Source: Desulfotignum sp. (lineage in GTDB: Bacteria > Desulfobacterota > Desulfobacteria > Desulfobacterales > Desulfobacteraceae). Taken from it: a stretch of 64,000 nt of DNA. The stretch's first letter is position 1. Each line of letters starts with the position of its first letter. The position numbers were made by a program, and so were the translations under genes. This document shows positions 44,862 to 52,860 of this stretch, in pieces. Location of the stretch: positions 1 through 64,000 of the forward strand of contig JAABSA010000018.1 of NCBI GenBank assembly GCA_011390635.1. Reading direction: 5' to 3'. The notes beneath the pieces are model-generated. The model was not told where the DNA came from and ran no database searches. It was given only the letters and a program-made list of their open reading frames with translations.

Positions 44862-46523
44862 ATGAAATCATCTGTATTATCGGAAAGACTGATAGAAAAG
44901 GAAAAAGACAGGCAGACAGTAAAAAACCAGGATACCCAGGGTGACAGGCACATGGACCGGCGGACATTTTTCAAAACACTGGCCCTGGCATCCAGTGCCG
45001 CCCTGGTGGACTGGACCGGCATGGGGGCTTTGGCGGACAGTGTCGAAAACAAGGCGGATTTTCCGGTGGTGATCATCGGCTCCGGCCTGGGGGGCCTGGT
45101 GTGCGGGGCCTATCTTTCCCGGTTCGGGTTTGACGTCACAATGCTGGAGCAGCATGGTATCCCCGGGGGGTATGCCACGGCATTCGACCGGGGGGATTTC
45201 ACCTTTGACGTGTCCCTGCATGCCACGGTGGCGGAACATGCCATGCCCCAGATGATCCTGGAAGACCTGGGGTTGTGGAAACACCTGGATGTTGCGTACA
45301 CACCGGAACTGCGGCGGATCATCACCGACCGTTTTGACATCACCCTGCCGGCCAAGGACCCGGAAGGGGTCAAAGCCCGGCTGTCAAAACAGTTTCCCCA
45401 TGAAAAAAAGGGTGTTCACGGGTTTTACACCCAGATGGAACAGGTGATTTCAGCGCTGTGGGGCGGCGAAGCACTGCAAAGCGATATCATGGGAAAGCTG
45501 GAAAACATGTCTCTGGCCCAGTGGATGGGCCAGCATGTGTCAGACCCGGATGTGAAAACCTGCATGGCAGTATTTTCAGGGTATTACGGGCTGCCCCCGG
45601 AAGAGCTGAACGCACTGTTTTATGCCATTGCCACGGGAGAGTACCTTGTCCATGGGGGCCAGTATTACAAGGCCCGGTCCCAGGATCTGAGCAACACCCT
45701 GGCACAAGGCATCCGGAACTGTAACGGCCGTATCCACTACAATACCAGGGCGGAACAGATTCTTTTCACCCAGGAAAAAACCATCACAGGGGTTACAGAT
45801 CACAAGGGAACGGTGTATCCGGCCCGGGCTGTGATCGCCAACTGCCCGGTGCCGGCCCTGGTGAACACCCTGGTTCCGCCGTCGGTCATGCCGGCATCAT
45901 TTGCGGCACAGGCACGGCAGCGCCGGCCGTCATTGTCCAGTTTTGTGCTGTGGCTGGGACTGAACCAGCCGGTGCCCGGTATCCATGACTATGAAATCGA
46001 TCTGGCCGGAACAGCCGGCCCGTCAGAAAACAATCTGTTCAACAAGGCCGACCTGGCGGAATCCGGCATCGGCATTACCCTGTACGACAACCTGTTCCAG
46101 GGATATTCTGTTGAAGGCAAAGCCACCATGACCATCATCTGTCTGAGTGATTATGCAAGGTGGCAGACATTTGAAACCGATTATTTCAACAATGAAAAAC
46201 AGGCCTATAACCGGGAAAAGGAGCGGATCGCTTCCCGGTTCATCCAGCGGGTGGAAAAGGCCCTGATCCCGGGTCTGTCAGGCATGATCGAAGAGATGGA
46301 GATCGGCACCCCCCTGACCAATGTGTTTTATACCGGCAATACCGGCGGCGCCATATACGGCTATGACCGGAACCTGCCCCACCTGGAATCCCGGACCCCT
46401 GTCAAGGGGCTGTACCTGGCCAGTGCCTGGTCCCACGGCGGGGGCTATACCCCGGTGATGATGGGCGGCAGGCAGACAGCCCGGCAGGTGATCAAAGATT
46501 TCAGAGGTGATGAAACTGCGTGA
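44862..46523 (+). CDS. Tat-exported FAD-dependent oxidoreductase, phytoene desaturase/retinol saturase-like
   Basis: A 553-residue flavoprotein. A twin-arginine signal (MDRRTFFKTLALASSAAL) begins at residue 31, followed by the FAD-binding PVVIIGSGLGGLVCGAYLSR near 68 and the C-terminal GLYLASAWSHGGGYTPVMMG that closes the flavin site. Homologues act on carotenoids, retinoids and related polyenes. Here the enzyme would work outside the cytoplasm. The first ATG (44862) has AAGGGG eight bases upstream, giving a 30-residue extension before the Tat motif. The ATG at 44952 would start exactly at the motif but lacks a ribosome site. Confidence 0.8.
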   Translation: MKSSVLSERLIEKEKDRQTVKNQDTQGDRHMDRRTFFKTLALASSAALVDWTGMGALADSVENKADFPVVIIGSGLGGLVCGAYLSRFGFDVTMLEQHGIPGGYATAFDRGDFTFDVSLHATVAEHAMPQMILEDLGLWKHLDVAYTPELRRIITDRFDITLPAKDPEGVKARLSKQFPHEKKGVHGFYTQMEQVISALWGGEALQSDIMGKLENMSLAQWMGQHVSDPDVKTCMAVFSGYYGLPPEELNALFYAIATGEYLVHGGQYYKARSQDLSNTLAQGIRNCNGRIHYNTRAEQILFTQEKTITGVTDHKGTVYPARAVIANCPVPALVNTLVPPSVMPASFAAQARQRRPSLSSFVLWLGLNQPVPGIHDYEIDLAGTAGPSENNLFNKADLAESGIGITLYDNLFQGYSVEGKATMTIICLSDYARWQTFETDYFNNEKQAYNREKERIASRFIQRVEKALIPGLSGMIEEMEIGTPLTNVFYTGNTGGAIYGYDRNLPHLESRTPVKGLYLASAWSHGGGYTPVMMGGRQTARQVIKDFRGDETA

Positions 46524-46583
46524 GTTCTTTTATCCATGCAATTGACCCGGGCGGAGAATGTCGGGCCGGGGCAGACTGACAAT

Positions 46584-46796
46584 TTATTCCATTGCCTCGG
46601 CCAGCTTGATGTCTCCCCTGATAAGGTCATTTACAACAGAAGTTCTGTCAATTCCCTTTCTGGCAGCTATTTTTTCAACAAAGGACGAGACCTCGTCATC
46701 AAGATATATGGGAATGTTCAATTTCATATCCTGACGAAAAAATTTGCCTCTCTGGCCTTTAGAAAAATCATATTCGGGTTTCATTTTATTCACCAT
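46584..46796 (-). CDS. ribbon-helix-helix antitoxin of the BrnT-like toxin
   Basis: A 70-residue protein whose C-terminal half LNIPIYLDDEVSSFVEK, ARKGIDRTSVVNDLIRGD reads as a ribbon-helix-helix DNA-binding fold of the CopG/BrnA type. It overlaps the toxin gene by 11 bases, the order toxin first, antitoxin second being normal for BrnTA modules. It should bind both the toxin and its own promoter. Confidence 0.75.
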   Translation of the reverse strand: MVNKMKPEYDFSKGQRGKFFRQDMKLNIPIYLDDEVSSFVEKIAARKGIDRTSVVNDLIRGDIKLAEAME

Positions 46797-47082
46797 ATGT
46801 TTGGAGTTCTTGTTTGGTTGCTTTTCGGCTGGAGATAATTCTGATTTTTACAGCGTTGTTATTTTCTTCCAGAAAGGTGTGGATCACAATCAAAAGCCTC
46901 CCTTTTTCCGAAAGGCCCATTGTGATCCATCTTTCTTCCGATTCACTGTGGTCTGAGTCAAATATGGAAAGTGCATTTGAATCCCTGAATACAGTTGCTG
47001 CTTCATCAAATGCAACGCCATGTTTGTGCTGGTTCTCCCCGGCTTTAACCGGGTTCCACTCGAAATTGTAATGCAATGGCAT
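46786..47082 (-). CDS. brnT: BrnT-family toxin
   Basis: A 98-residue toxin of the BrnT (DUF497) family. The family wording is plain: FEWNPVKAGENQHKHGVAFDEAA, then DHSESEERWITMGLSEKGRLL and RIISSRKATKQELQTYGE (each quoted in part). BrnT is a RelE-fold ribonuclease that blocks translation. The antitoxin gene overlaps its end. No strong ribosome site or promoter was seen in the spacer upstream. Confidence 0.85.
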   Translation of the reverse strand: MPLHYNFEWNPVKAGENQHKHGVAFDEAATVFRDSNALSIFDSDHSESEERWITMGLSEKGRLLIVIHTFLEENNNAVKIRIISSRKATKQELQTYGE

Positions 47083-47346
47083 TTTTTAATCTTTCCGGGA
47101 TTATAAAAAAGTCGAAGGTTTAACAACAAAGGGCGACTATTTCATTCGGGCTGACTTCTGATCCCTCAATAACAATTTGCATATCCTCAATATAGATTTA
47201 GGAAGCATCAGACAATTTTTCTTAATGATCTTAGTACATATAAAGCAGAAATTTCAAGAGATTTCATAATGATTGAAGACAGACAGACATTCAAAAAAAT
47301 TGGATAGCGATCCGGACCAGCTTATGGACCGGCAGAATCCGGTTTC
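47083..47346. other. AT-rich spacer between divergent toxin-antitoxin loci
   Basis: About 260 bases of AT-rich sequence with no supported gene. It should hold the brnT promoter on the minus strand. No clear hexamer pair or repeat was found, and the base composition is visibly lower in G+C than the neighbouring core genes. Confidence 0.4.
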
Positions 47347-47382
47347 TTGACATTTCATGCATTGGTGCTATCATGAATTCAT
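47347..47382 (+). promoter_or_regulatory. promoter with palindrome before the AbrB-type antitoxin
   Basis: TTGACA (47347-47352), a 16-base spacer and TATCAT (47369-47374) form a good sigma70-type promoter. The perfect palindrome ATGAATTCAT (47373-47382) overlaps the -10 box, a position suited to autorepression by the antitoxin encoded 27 bases downstream. Confidence 0.6.
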
Positions 47383-47408
47383 ATGGAATGCGATTGCAGG
47401 AGGTGCTC

Positions 47409-47660
47409 ATGGATATCATAAAAAAAGTAGGCAGCAGCGGCCAGATTTCTCTTGGTAAAAAATTTGCCGGCCAGACCGTGATGCTAAGTGAACTGGACCC
47501 AGGTGTGTGGTTGATCAAGCTGGGGCGGTTTATTCCGGAAAATGAGAAATGGCTGCATGCCCCGGACGTTGAAACCGCCTTAAACAAAGCGGTGGACTGG
47601 GCAGAAAAAAATCCGCCGGCAGACACCGACGTTCATGATCTGGAAAACCGAATCAAATGA
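47409..47660 (+). CDS. AbrB/SpoVT-type antitoxin
   Basis: An 83-residue protein starting MDIIKKVGSSGQISLGKKFAG, the swapped-hairpin DNA-binding fold of AbrB-like antitoxins, with a longer C-terminal part that ends in a charged helix. AGGAGG lies six bases before the ATG at 47409. An upstream in-frame ATG at 47373 lies in the promoter and is rejected. Its stop overlaps the next start (ATGA), which is typical of a toxin-antitoxin pair. Confidence 0.75.
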   Translation: MDIIKKVGSSGQISLGKKFAGQTVMLSELDPGVWLIKLGRFIPENEKWLHAPDVETALNKAVDWAEKNPPADTDVHDLENRIK

Positions 47661-47974
47661 CCTTCGGCGATACAGGCAATCCTGTCAGGCTGGATTTGAA
47701 CAACCCGGTATTTCAGCAGGCCCTTTTCAATTTGACCAAAATGGATCAGCGGCATGTTCTGAACACCTGTAAAAAAACATCAGCCATGACATGGCAGCAA
47801 TTGTATGCAGACCACGGATTGAAATGGGAAGCGATTCTGTCCCGAAAAGGCCCCAAGGGCTGCCGGCTGTATACTTTTCGTATCAGTAAAGGATTTCGGG
47901 CAATCGGATATCGCGACCAGTCATGGCTTCGGATACTGTCTCTTCACCCGGATCACGATTCTGCTTATCAATAG
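47657..47974 (+). CDS. RelE/ParE-like toxin candidate
   Basis: A 105-residue basic protein overlapping the antitoxin stop by four bases. The C-terminal half, CRLYTFRISKGFRAIGYRDQSWLRILSLHPDH (quoted in part: YTFRISKGFRAIGYRD), reads as the arginine-rich core and final strand of RelE/ParE-type toxins. The N-terminal half is helical. The family assignment is by shape and position and is less certain than for the MazF and BrnT modules. Confidence 0.65.
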   Translation: MTFGDTGNPVRLDLNNPVFQQALFNLTKMDQRHVLNTCKKTSAMTWQQLYADHGLKWEAILSRKGPKGCRLYTFRISKGFRAIGYRDQSWLRILSLHPDHDSAYQ

Positions 47975-48035
47975 CTGAATACCCACCATATGTTTCAATT
48001 TTGATGCTGGTTGCAAAGAAGTTGTACCGCCGGAT

Positions 48036-48119
48036 GAGCATGCGGCCTGCCGGTACCTCAAAACAATGGACGTCAAAGGGATATGCATTCCGGTCAATCC
48101 AGTCGGCATTATGGGTCAT
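48036..48119 (-). pseudogene. N-terminal remnant of a haloalkane dehalogenase-like gene
   Basis: From an ATG at 48119 the minus strand reads NADWIDRNAYPFDVHCFEVP then AGRM, which matches the start of alpha/beta-hydrolases of the haloalkane dehalogenase group. The similarity stops after about 28 codons and the frame runs into the end of the toxin gene. It is a short fragment, so the assignment is tentative. Confidence 0.4.
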
Positions 48120-48177
48120 TTTTCATCTCCGGAATGGGATAGGGGTTGAATATCAGGCTCTATCCCATGGTGAAGGA

Positions 48178-48387
48178 TTATATTTCGTTATGCTCCGCCA
48201 GTGAATAATATCCCCGGCTGGTGAAGATGATATGATCCAGCAGCGGCACTCCCAGGATTTTACCGGCTTCTGTAAGCTGGCCGGTGATGCGGATATCTTC
48301 GGGGCTCGGCTGCAGGCTGCCGCTGGGGTGATTGTGGGCCACAATGATGGCCGATGCCCGGTGGTCTGCCCGTGACAGCAAATCCAT
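48178..48387 (-). pseudogene. C-terminal remnant of a RadC-like (JAB domain) gene
   Basis: Sixty-nine codons encode only the C-terminal part of a RadC/MPN-fold protein. The zinc motif VAHNHPSGSLQPSPEDI (residues 16-32) and the end GYYSLAEHNEI are intact. Full RadC proteins of this type are 150-230 residues. The N-terminal part is missing because the RecG-like fragment on the other strand begins at the same point. The ATG at 48387 is fortuitous. Confidence 0.75.
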
Positions 48388-49405
48388 ATATTGATGAGCT
48401 GGGGGTGGAAAGAAAAAAGGTGCTTCGCATCTATGTTCCCGAGAGTTCCCAGGTCCACCGATGCAACGGACGTATATATGACCGCAATGAAGACGGGGAT
48501 TTTGACATTACCGATCATACCCGGCAGGTAGCGGATCTCTATAAAAGGAAACAGGCCACCTATTCAGAGAACAAAATCTATCCTTTTGCCAGAATAGACG
48601 ATTTACGTTCTAGCATCTGTCCGACCCTTTTTTTCTCGAAGGCATGGAGCGGATGAGTCTTCGCGATGCCATTTTCCGTGAAGTTGCCTCCAATATCCTG
48701 ATCCACCGGGAATACACCAACGCGTTTCCCGCCAAACTGATCATTGAGCGGGGGCAAGTCCGCACTGAAAACAGCAACAAGCCCCACGGGTTCGGCGCTC
48801 TTGACCTAGCAACTTTCACGCCGTTTCCCAAAAATCCCGTGATTGGTGCGTTTTTCCGTGAAATCCACCGGGCTGATGAGCTCGGCTCAGGCATGCGCAA
48901 GATGATGCGTTATGGAAAGGCGTATGGCGGTGATGACCCCCAAATGATCGAAGGGGATGTTTTCCGAATCATCGTCAAAGTGCCTGAGTTTGGCCCCGCT
49001 GGTGAATTCGAAACAAAGGGTCAAGTGGCCCGGGCAGGAAAGCATTCCGGTCAGAATAAGAGGGAAGCCACTGGTGAAGTCACTCCGAATGGGAGCAGAT
49101 CGGGACTGAGTCGGGCCCATGAGGCCCATGACAGGGCCCATGATGAAGCCCATGAGCCCATGAGCGGTATTGAATGCAAGATCTTGGAGAGTTGCGCAGA
49201 AAACCCGAAAAATACGGCAGATTTGCTGAATTTTCTGGGATATAAAAGCCGCACAGGTAATTTCAAACGGGCTGTCAGTCATTTATTGGAGATGGGTTTA
49301 ATAGAAATGACAGTCCCAACCAGGCCGAGAAGCAAGAAACAGAAATATCGATTGACGGATACCGGGAGACAGGTGTTGATTAAAATTCAGGGCGGTGCAG
49401 AGTGA
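48381..49405 (+). pseudogene. broken AlbA-domain/RecG-like ATP-binding protein gene
   Basis: Two pieces of one gene in different frames. The first, 48381-48608, reads NPYIDELGVERKKVLRIYVP and ends IYPFARIDDLR, the AlbA-type N-terminal domain without its own start. The second, about 48618-49405, resumes at LSDPFFLEGMERMSLRD and covers the ATPase-like and winged-helix parts to the stop. Around 150 residues appear to be lost at the junction with a frameshift. A histidine-rich linker (RAHEAHDRAHDEAHEP) is encoded by repeated GCCCATGA units near 49118-49165. The ATG at 48644 may allow a truncated product of 253 residues. Confidence 0.7.
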
Positions 49406-49515
49406 TAAAGTTATATAGCATCCCTTCGCCCCCGCCTGGATATCCTGCGACATGGTCTGGATGATACCCTTGTGATGCTGTGTGAAAAAAACAGCCGATA
49501 AAGAGCCGCAGTTTG

Positions 49516-49944
49516 TCAGGAATCAGTCAGGTCAAAATATTCCGCAATCCTCTTCTTGATGGCATCCCTGATTTTCCGGAGCTGCGCAAGCTTCTCATCA
49601 TGGCTGCCGGTCAGTTTTTCCGGGTCTGGAAAGGGCCAGTTCTCCCGTTTCTGGATGCCCGGATAAACGGGGCAGTTTTCGTCGGTTTCCTTGTCACACA
49701 CCGTGATCACATGGGTGAACAGCTCCCCGGACTTGAACAGGTCGAAAGCGGATTTGGGTATGCGTCCTGACATATCGATTCCCAGTTCCTGCATTACCTC
49801 AACCACCAGGGGATTTACCGCTTCCGCCGGATGAAGTCCGGCGCTCTGAACGGTAAAGTCACTGCCGCCCATTTTTGCCAGCAGCGCTTCCGCCATCTGG
49901 CTTCTGCCGCTGTTGTGGCCGCAGATAAATAGAACTTTGTTCAT
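49516..49944 (-). CDS. arsC: thioredoxin-coupled arsenate reductase
   Basis: A 142-residue low-molecular-weight phosphatase-fold protein. The P-loop CX5R is CGHNSGR at residues 8-14, and C83 and C91 (TVCDKETDENCP) supply the redox relay, matching Staphylococcus-type ArsC. It reduces arsenate to arsenite. No arsR, arsB or acr3 gene is adjacent, so efflux must be encoded elsewhere. It could also act as a phosphatase. Confidence 0.87.
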   Translation of the reverse strand: MNKVLFICGHNSGRSQMAEALLAKMGGSDFTVQSAGLHPAEAVNPLVVEVMQELGIDMSGRIPKSAFDLFKSGELFTHVITVCDKETDENCPVYPGIQKRENWPFPDPEKLTGSHDEKLAQLRKIRDAIKKRIAEYFDLTDS

Positions 49945-50020
49945 ACTGTCTCCATCATTATTGTATGTTGGTCACAATAGATAACTTTTTCCATTATTCA
50001 TTTTCAACGGTCACGGGCTT

Positions 50021-50950
50021 TCAGACCCGGCCGTTACTTGCCGCCACCAGGGCGGACAGGTTGTCCAGGGAGGTTTTTGTGTCGGAAAAGTAGCGGCTGC
50101 GCAGCTCCATGATCAGGAGCCCGTCATAATCGGGCAGCAGGGTATCCAGAATGGCCTGGATGGGGATTTGTCCGTATCCCACGGGCATGTGGGAATCTCC
50201 CTTTCCGAATGGCAGCTGGTGGGTCTGCTGCTTTTCCCAGTGGTGCACCGTTCCCCCGAAGTTGTCATGTACATGGGTGTGGACCACCAGGTCCCTGATC
50301 TGTGTCACCGCTGCGACAGGATCAAAAGCGTAAAACCGAGATGCCATAAACAGGTGGCCGAAATCCAGGTTGATCTTCACATTGTCCCGGTTGACCCGCA
50401 GGATCTGTTCCCTGAGGGGGCCGACACATTCTGCATAGGTGTAAGGGCTCTGGCTCAGGTAGGGCCTGGCGTTTTCCAGTGCGATCATGACATCCGGATA
50501 TTGTCCGGCAAGCTCCTGCAGCAGCTGTGCTTCTGCCTCAAGCATCCGGTGCTGTTCTGATGCTGTCAGGGACCGGGCCGGGGTGACGGAAAAATCTTCT
50601 TCCGCAATGAACCGGCCGCTGTGCACCACCACCACGTGTGCGTGGATCTGCCGGGCAAATTCCAGGGAGGCCTCCAACACCGCTTTGTGCAGGGCCGGAT
50701 CTGTTCGGTCCATCATGTTCACAGGGTTGGGGGAATGAATGGAATAGCAAAAGTCAAACTCCGAGAGCAGGGACATCACCTGCCGGGTTCTGGCCATGCG
50801 CAGGGTGCCGTTAAAAATGGCATCCAGCCCGTGGACCGGCAGTTCCACCGCCTGGATGCCGATCTTGTCAAATGCCTGTAAATCTTTGGTCAACCGGTCC
50901 AGAGATCCGTCGATCCGGACCGGGTCGATACTTGCACCGATATAGTTCAT
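50021..50950 (-). CDS. TIM-barrel sugar-phosphate isomerase/epimerase-like protein of the phn operon
   Basis: A 309-residue xylose isomerase-like TIM barrel (AP endonuclease 2 family). Metal-ligand type segments are CYSIHSPNPVNMM, HVVVVHSGRF, IALENARPYL, INLDFGHLF and VVHTHVHDN. Its start overlaps the phnM stop (ATGA), so it belongs to the C-P lyase transcript as the last gene. PhnP and PhnN are not seen in this window, so a role in processing the ribosyl phosphate product is possible, but this is inference. Confidence 0.8.
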   Translation of the reverse strand: MNYIGASIDPVRIDGSLDRLTKDLQAFDKIGIQAVELPVHGLDAIFNGTLRMARTRQVMSLLSEFDFCYSIHSPNPVNMMDRTDPALHKAVLEASLEFARQIHAHVVVVHSGRFIAEEDFSVTPARSLTASEQHRMLEAEAQLLQELAGQYPDVMIALENARPYLSQSPYTYAECVGPLREQILRVNRDNVKINLDFGHLFMASRFYAFDPVAAVTQIRDLVVHTHVHDNFGGTVHHWEKQQTHQLPFGKGDSHMPVGYGQIPIQAILDTLLPDYDGLLIMELRSRYFSDTKTSLDNLSALVAASNGRV

Positions 50951-52122
50951 GCAACTGCCTCATGGGTTTCGGTTTTACATACAATATGACCCTTTACCAG
51001 GGTATGGTTGATATGGGCCCAGGTGTGGGAATGATCCACGATAATGATATCCGCATCCGCACCGGGAACCAGCCGGCCGGGCTGTCCCGGCAAATTGAGG
51101 TAAGCGCCGGGACCGGCAGTAGCCTGTCCGAGGGCTTCTGCCATATCCCCGGTGAATTTTTGCCCGAGAAATGCCGCCTGGAGAAGCGATTCCGGGTAAT
51201 AATCGGAAACCAGCCCGGTGCACAATGTTTGTTTCAAGAGATCCGATGTTTTTACATTGCCGCTGGTGGACTGGTCCCGCACCAGGTTGGGAGCGCCCAT
51301 GAAAATTTTCAATCCCCTGGCAAAGGCCTTTTGGGCCGCCTGCCGGGTGACGGGAAATTCACTGGCCCCGATGCCCAAAGCGCAGATCAGATCGATTTTT
51401 TCGCTGGTGTCGTCATCATGGCTGAGCATGGGAATGCCTGCCGAACCAACGGTGTCTGCCAGGGCTTTGACCATTTCCCAGGCCCGGGGATTTTTCTGCT
51501 GTTTTTCTCTGGCCTTTTCCAGAACAATGGTTTCCGGCACCTGGTATTCAACGGACTGGAAGCGGATATAGGATTCCATGGATTTGAACTGACCCTGGCC
51601 CGGGGTATGATCCATGATGGAAACCAGGTCCACCAGGCCCTGCTCCGCCAGACGGATGACAATATGGAAGCTGTGTTCAGACCCCACTTCATACCGGATA
51701 TGGACCCTGTGTTTCACCAGGGCCTGGGGGGAATCGTTAAAGGCCCTGATTTTGCGCACACAGGCTTCCGCCTCTTTCGGTGACCGCAGCCCCAGCTCAT
51801 TGTCTGCAAAACTCACTGCATGACAAAAGGTGGTGATGCCGCAGGCAGCGGCCTGGCGGTCCAGGTTCAAGATGGCAAAATCAATATCAAAGAAAACCCC
51901 TTTGCGTTTTTCAATGCTTCTTTCCAGGCTGTCTGAATGCAGGTCCACCAGGCCGGGCATGATGAGCCGGCCCTGGACATCTATCACCTCGGCATTGACC
52001 ATGTGAATGGTATCTGCAAAAGTGTGCACAATTTTATGGTCTTCGATCAATACGGTGCCTTCGGAAGACAAAGATTTTCCGTCAAACAAAGGACCACCGA
52101 GGATCAGTCTTTTTCGGGGCAT
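50947..52122 (-). CDS. phnM: alpha-D-ribose 1-methylphosphonate 5-triphosphate diphosphatase
   Basis: A 391-residue amidohydrolase-fold enzyme. Metal ligands are in GLVDLHSDSLER (near residue 58), and the family wording FFDIDFAILNLDRQAAACGI, SIMDHTPGQGQF and PMLSHDDDT follows. It removes pyrophosphate from the triphosphate intermediate of the C-P lyase pathway. It overlaps phnL by 19 bases and the TIM-barrel gene by four. Confidence 0.95.
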   Translation of the reverse strand: MPRKRLILGGPLFDGKSLSSEGTVLIEDHKIVHTFADTIHMVNAEVIDVQGRLIMPGLVDLHSDSLERSIEKRKGVFFDIDFAILNLDRQAAACGITTFCHAVSFADNELGLRSPKEAEACVRKIRAFNDSPQALVKHRVHIRYEVGSEHSFHIVIRLAEQGLVDLVSIMDHTPGQGQFKSMESYIRFQSVEYQVPETIVLEKAREKQQKNPRAWEMVKALADTVGSAGIPMLSHDDDTSEKIDLICALGIGASEFPVTRQAAQKAFARGLKIFMGAPNLVRDQSTSGNVKTSDLLKQTLCTGLVSDYYPESLLQAAFLGQKFTGDMAEALGQATAGPGAYLNLPGQPGRLVPGADADIIIVDHSHTWAHINHTLVKGHIVCKTETHEAVA

Positions 52123-52835
52123 GGCTGCATCATCTCCTGGTTTGTCATGGGGGCAAGGTCAATGGTATGGTCGGCAAATTCCCTGTGGTCTGCCGGGTCA
52201 TGGAATACGCCGATGACACAGGTGTTATCCGCCAGGGTTTCTTTGATGAGATCAATGACTGTGCGGCGGTTTTTCAGGTCCAGGGAAGCGGTGGGTTCAT
52301 CCAGCAGCAGGATGGGGAAAGGTGCGATAAATCCCCTGGCCAGGTTGATGCGCTGCTGCTCCCCGCCGGAAAAGGTGGTGGCGGAAAGGTGCCACATGTT
52401 GGACGGAATGTTGAGCCGTTCCAGAAGGGCTTTGCCTTTTTTCCGGGCCTGTGCCGGGTCCATGTTTCTGGCCAGCAGCGGCTCGATGACCGTATCCAGG
52501 GCTGACACCCGGGGAACTACCCGCAGAAACTGGCTCACATATCCGATGGTGTGTTTTCGAAGGGTGTAGATCATGGCAGGCCGGGCTGCGGCAATATCCA
52601 CCAGGTCTTCCCCGTGCCGGACCCGGATGCTGCCGGACCCGGTTTTATAGGTGGCGTAAATCATGCGCAGCAGCGTACTTTTTCCGGCACCGGAGGAACC
52701 GGTGAGAATGGTGGCCGAACCCGGATAGAATTGATGGGAAAATTGTTCAAACACAACAATCCGGGTCCCCTGCTGGTGGTGAAACACAAAATCTTTGCCG
52801 ATGCCATCCAGGCTGAGTATCCAGTGTGGGGTCAT
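52104..52835 (-). CDS. phnL: C-P lyase ABC-type ATPase subunit PhnL
   Basis: A 243-residue ABC ATPase without a permease. Walker A is [13 protein letters not shown], the signature FSGGEQQRINLARGF and Walker B ILLLDEPTASLD. With PhnG, H and I it takes part in forming the ribosyl-phosphonate triphosphate, and it associates with the core complex. It starts 25 bases after phnK and overlaps phnM. Confidence 0.94.
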   Translation of the reverse strand: MTPHWILSLDGIGKDFVFHHQQGTRIVVFEQFSHQFYPGSATILTGSSGAGKSTLLRMIYATYKTGSGSIRVRHGEDLVDIAAARPAMIYTLRKHTIGYVSQFLRVVPRVSALDTVIEPLLARNMDPAQARKKGKALLERLNIPSNMWHLSATTFSGGEQQRINLARGFIAPFPILLLDEPTASLDLKNRRTVIDLIKETLADNTCVIGVFHDPADHREFADHTIDLAPMTNQEMMQPCPEKD

Positions 52836-52860
52836 GGGGTCCTCTCAAGCAGGTGAAGGG

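Noticed and set aside
48153-48518. A 121-codon minus-strand frame over the RadC remnant
   Set aside because: The RadC motif is in another frame, and this one has no family wording.
49428-49501. A fragment reading LDILRHGLDDTLVMLCEK before arsC
   Set aside because: It looks like a protein end but is too short to assign.
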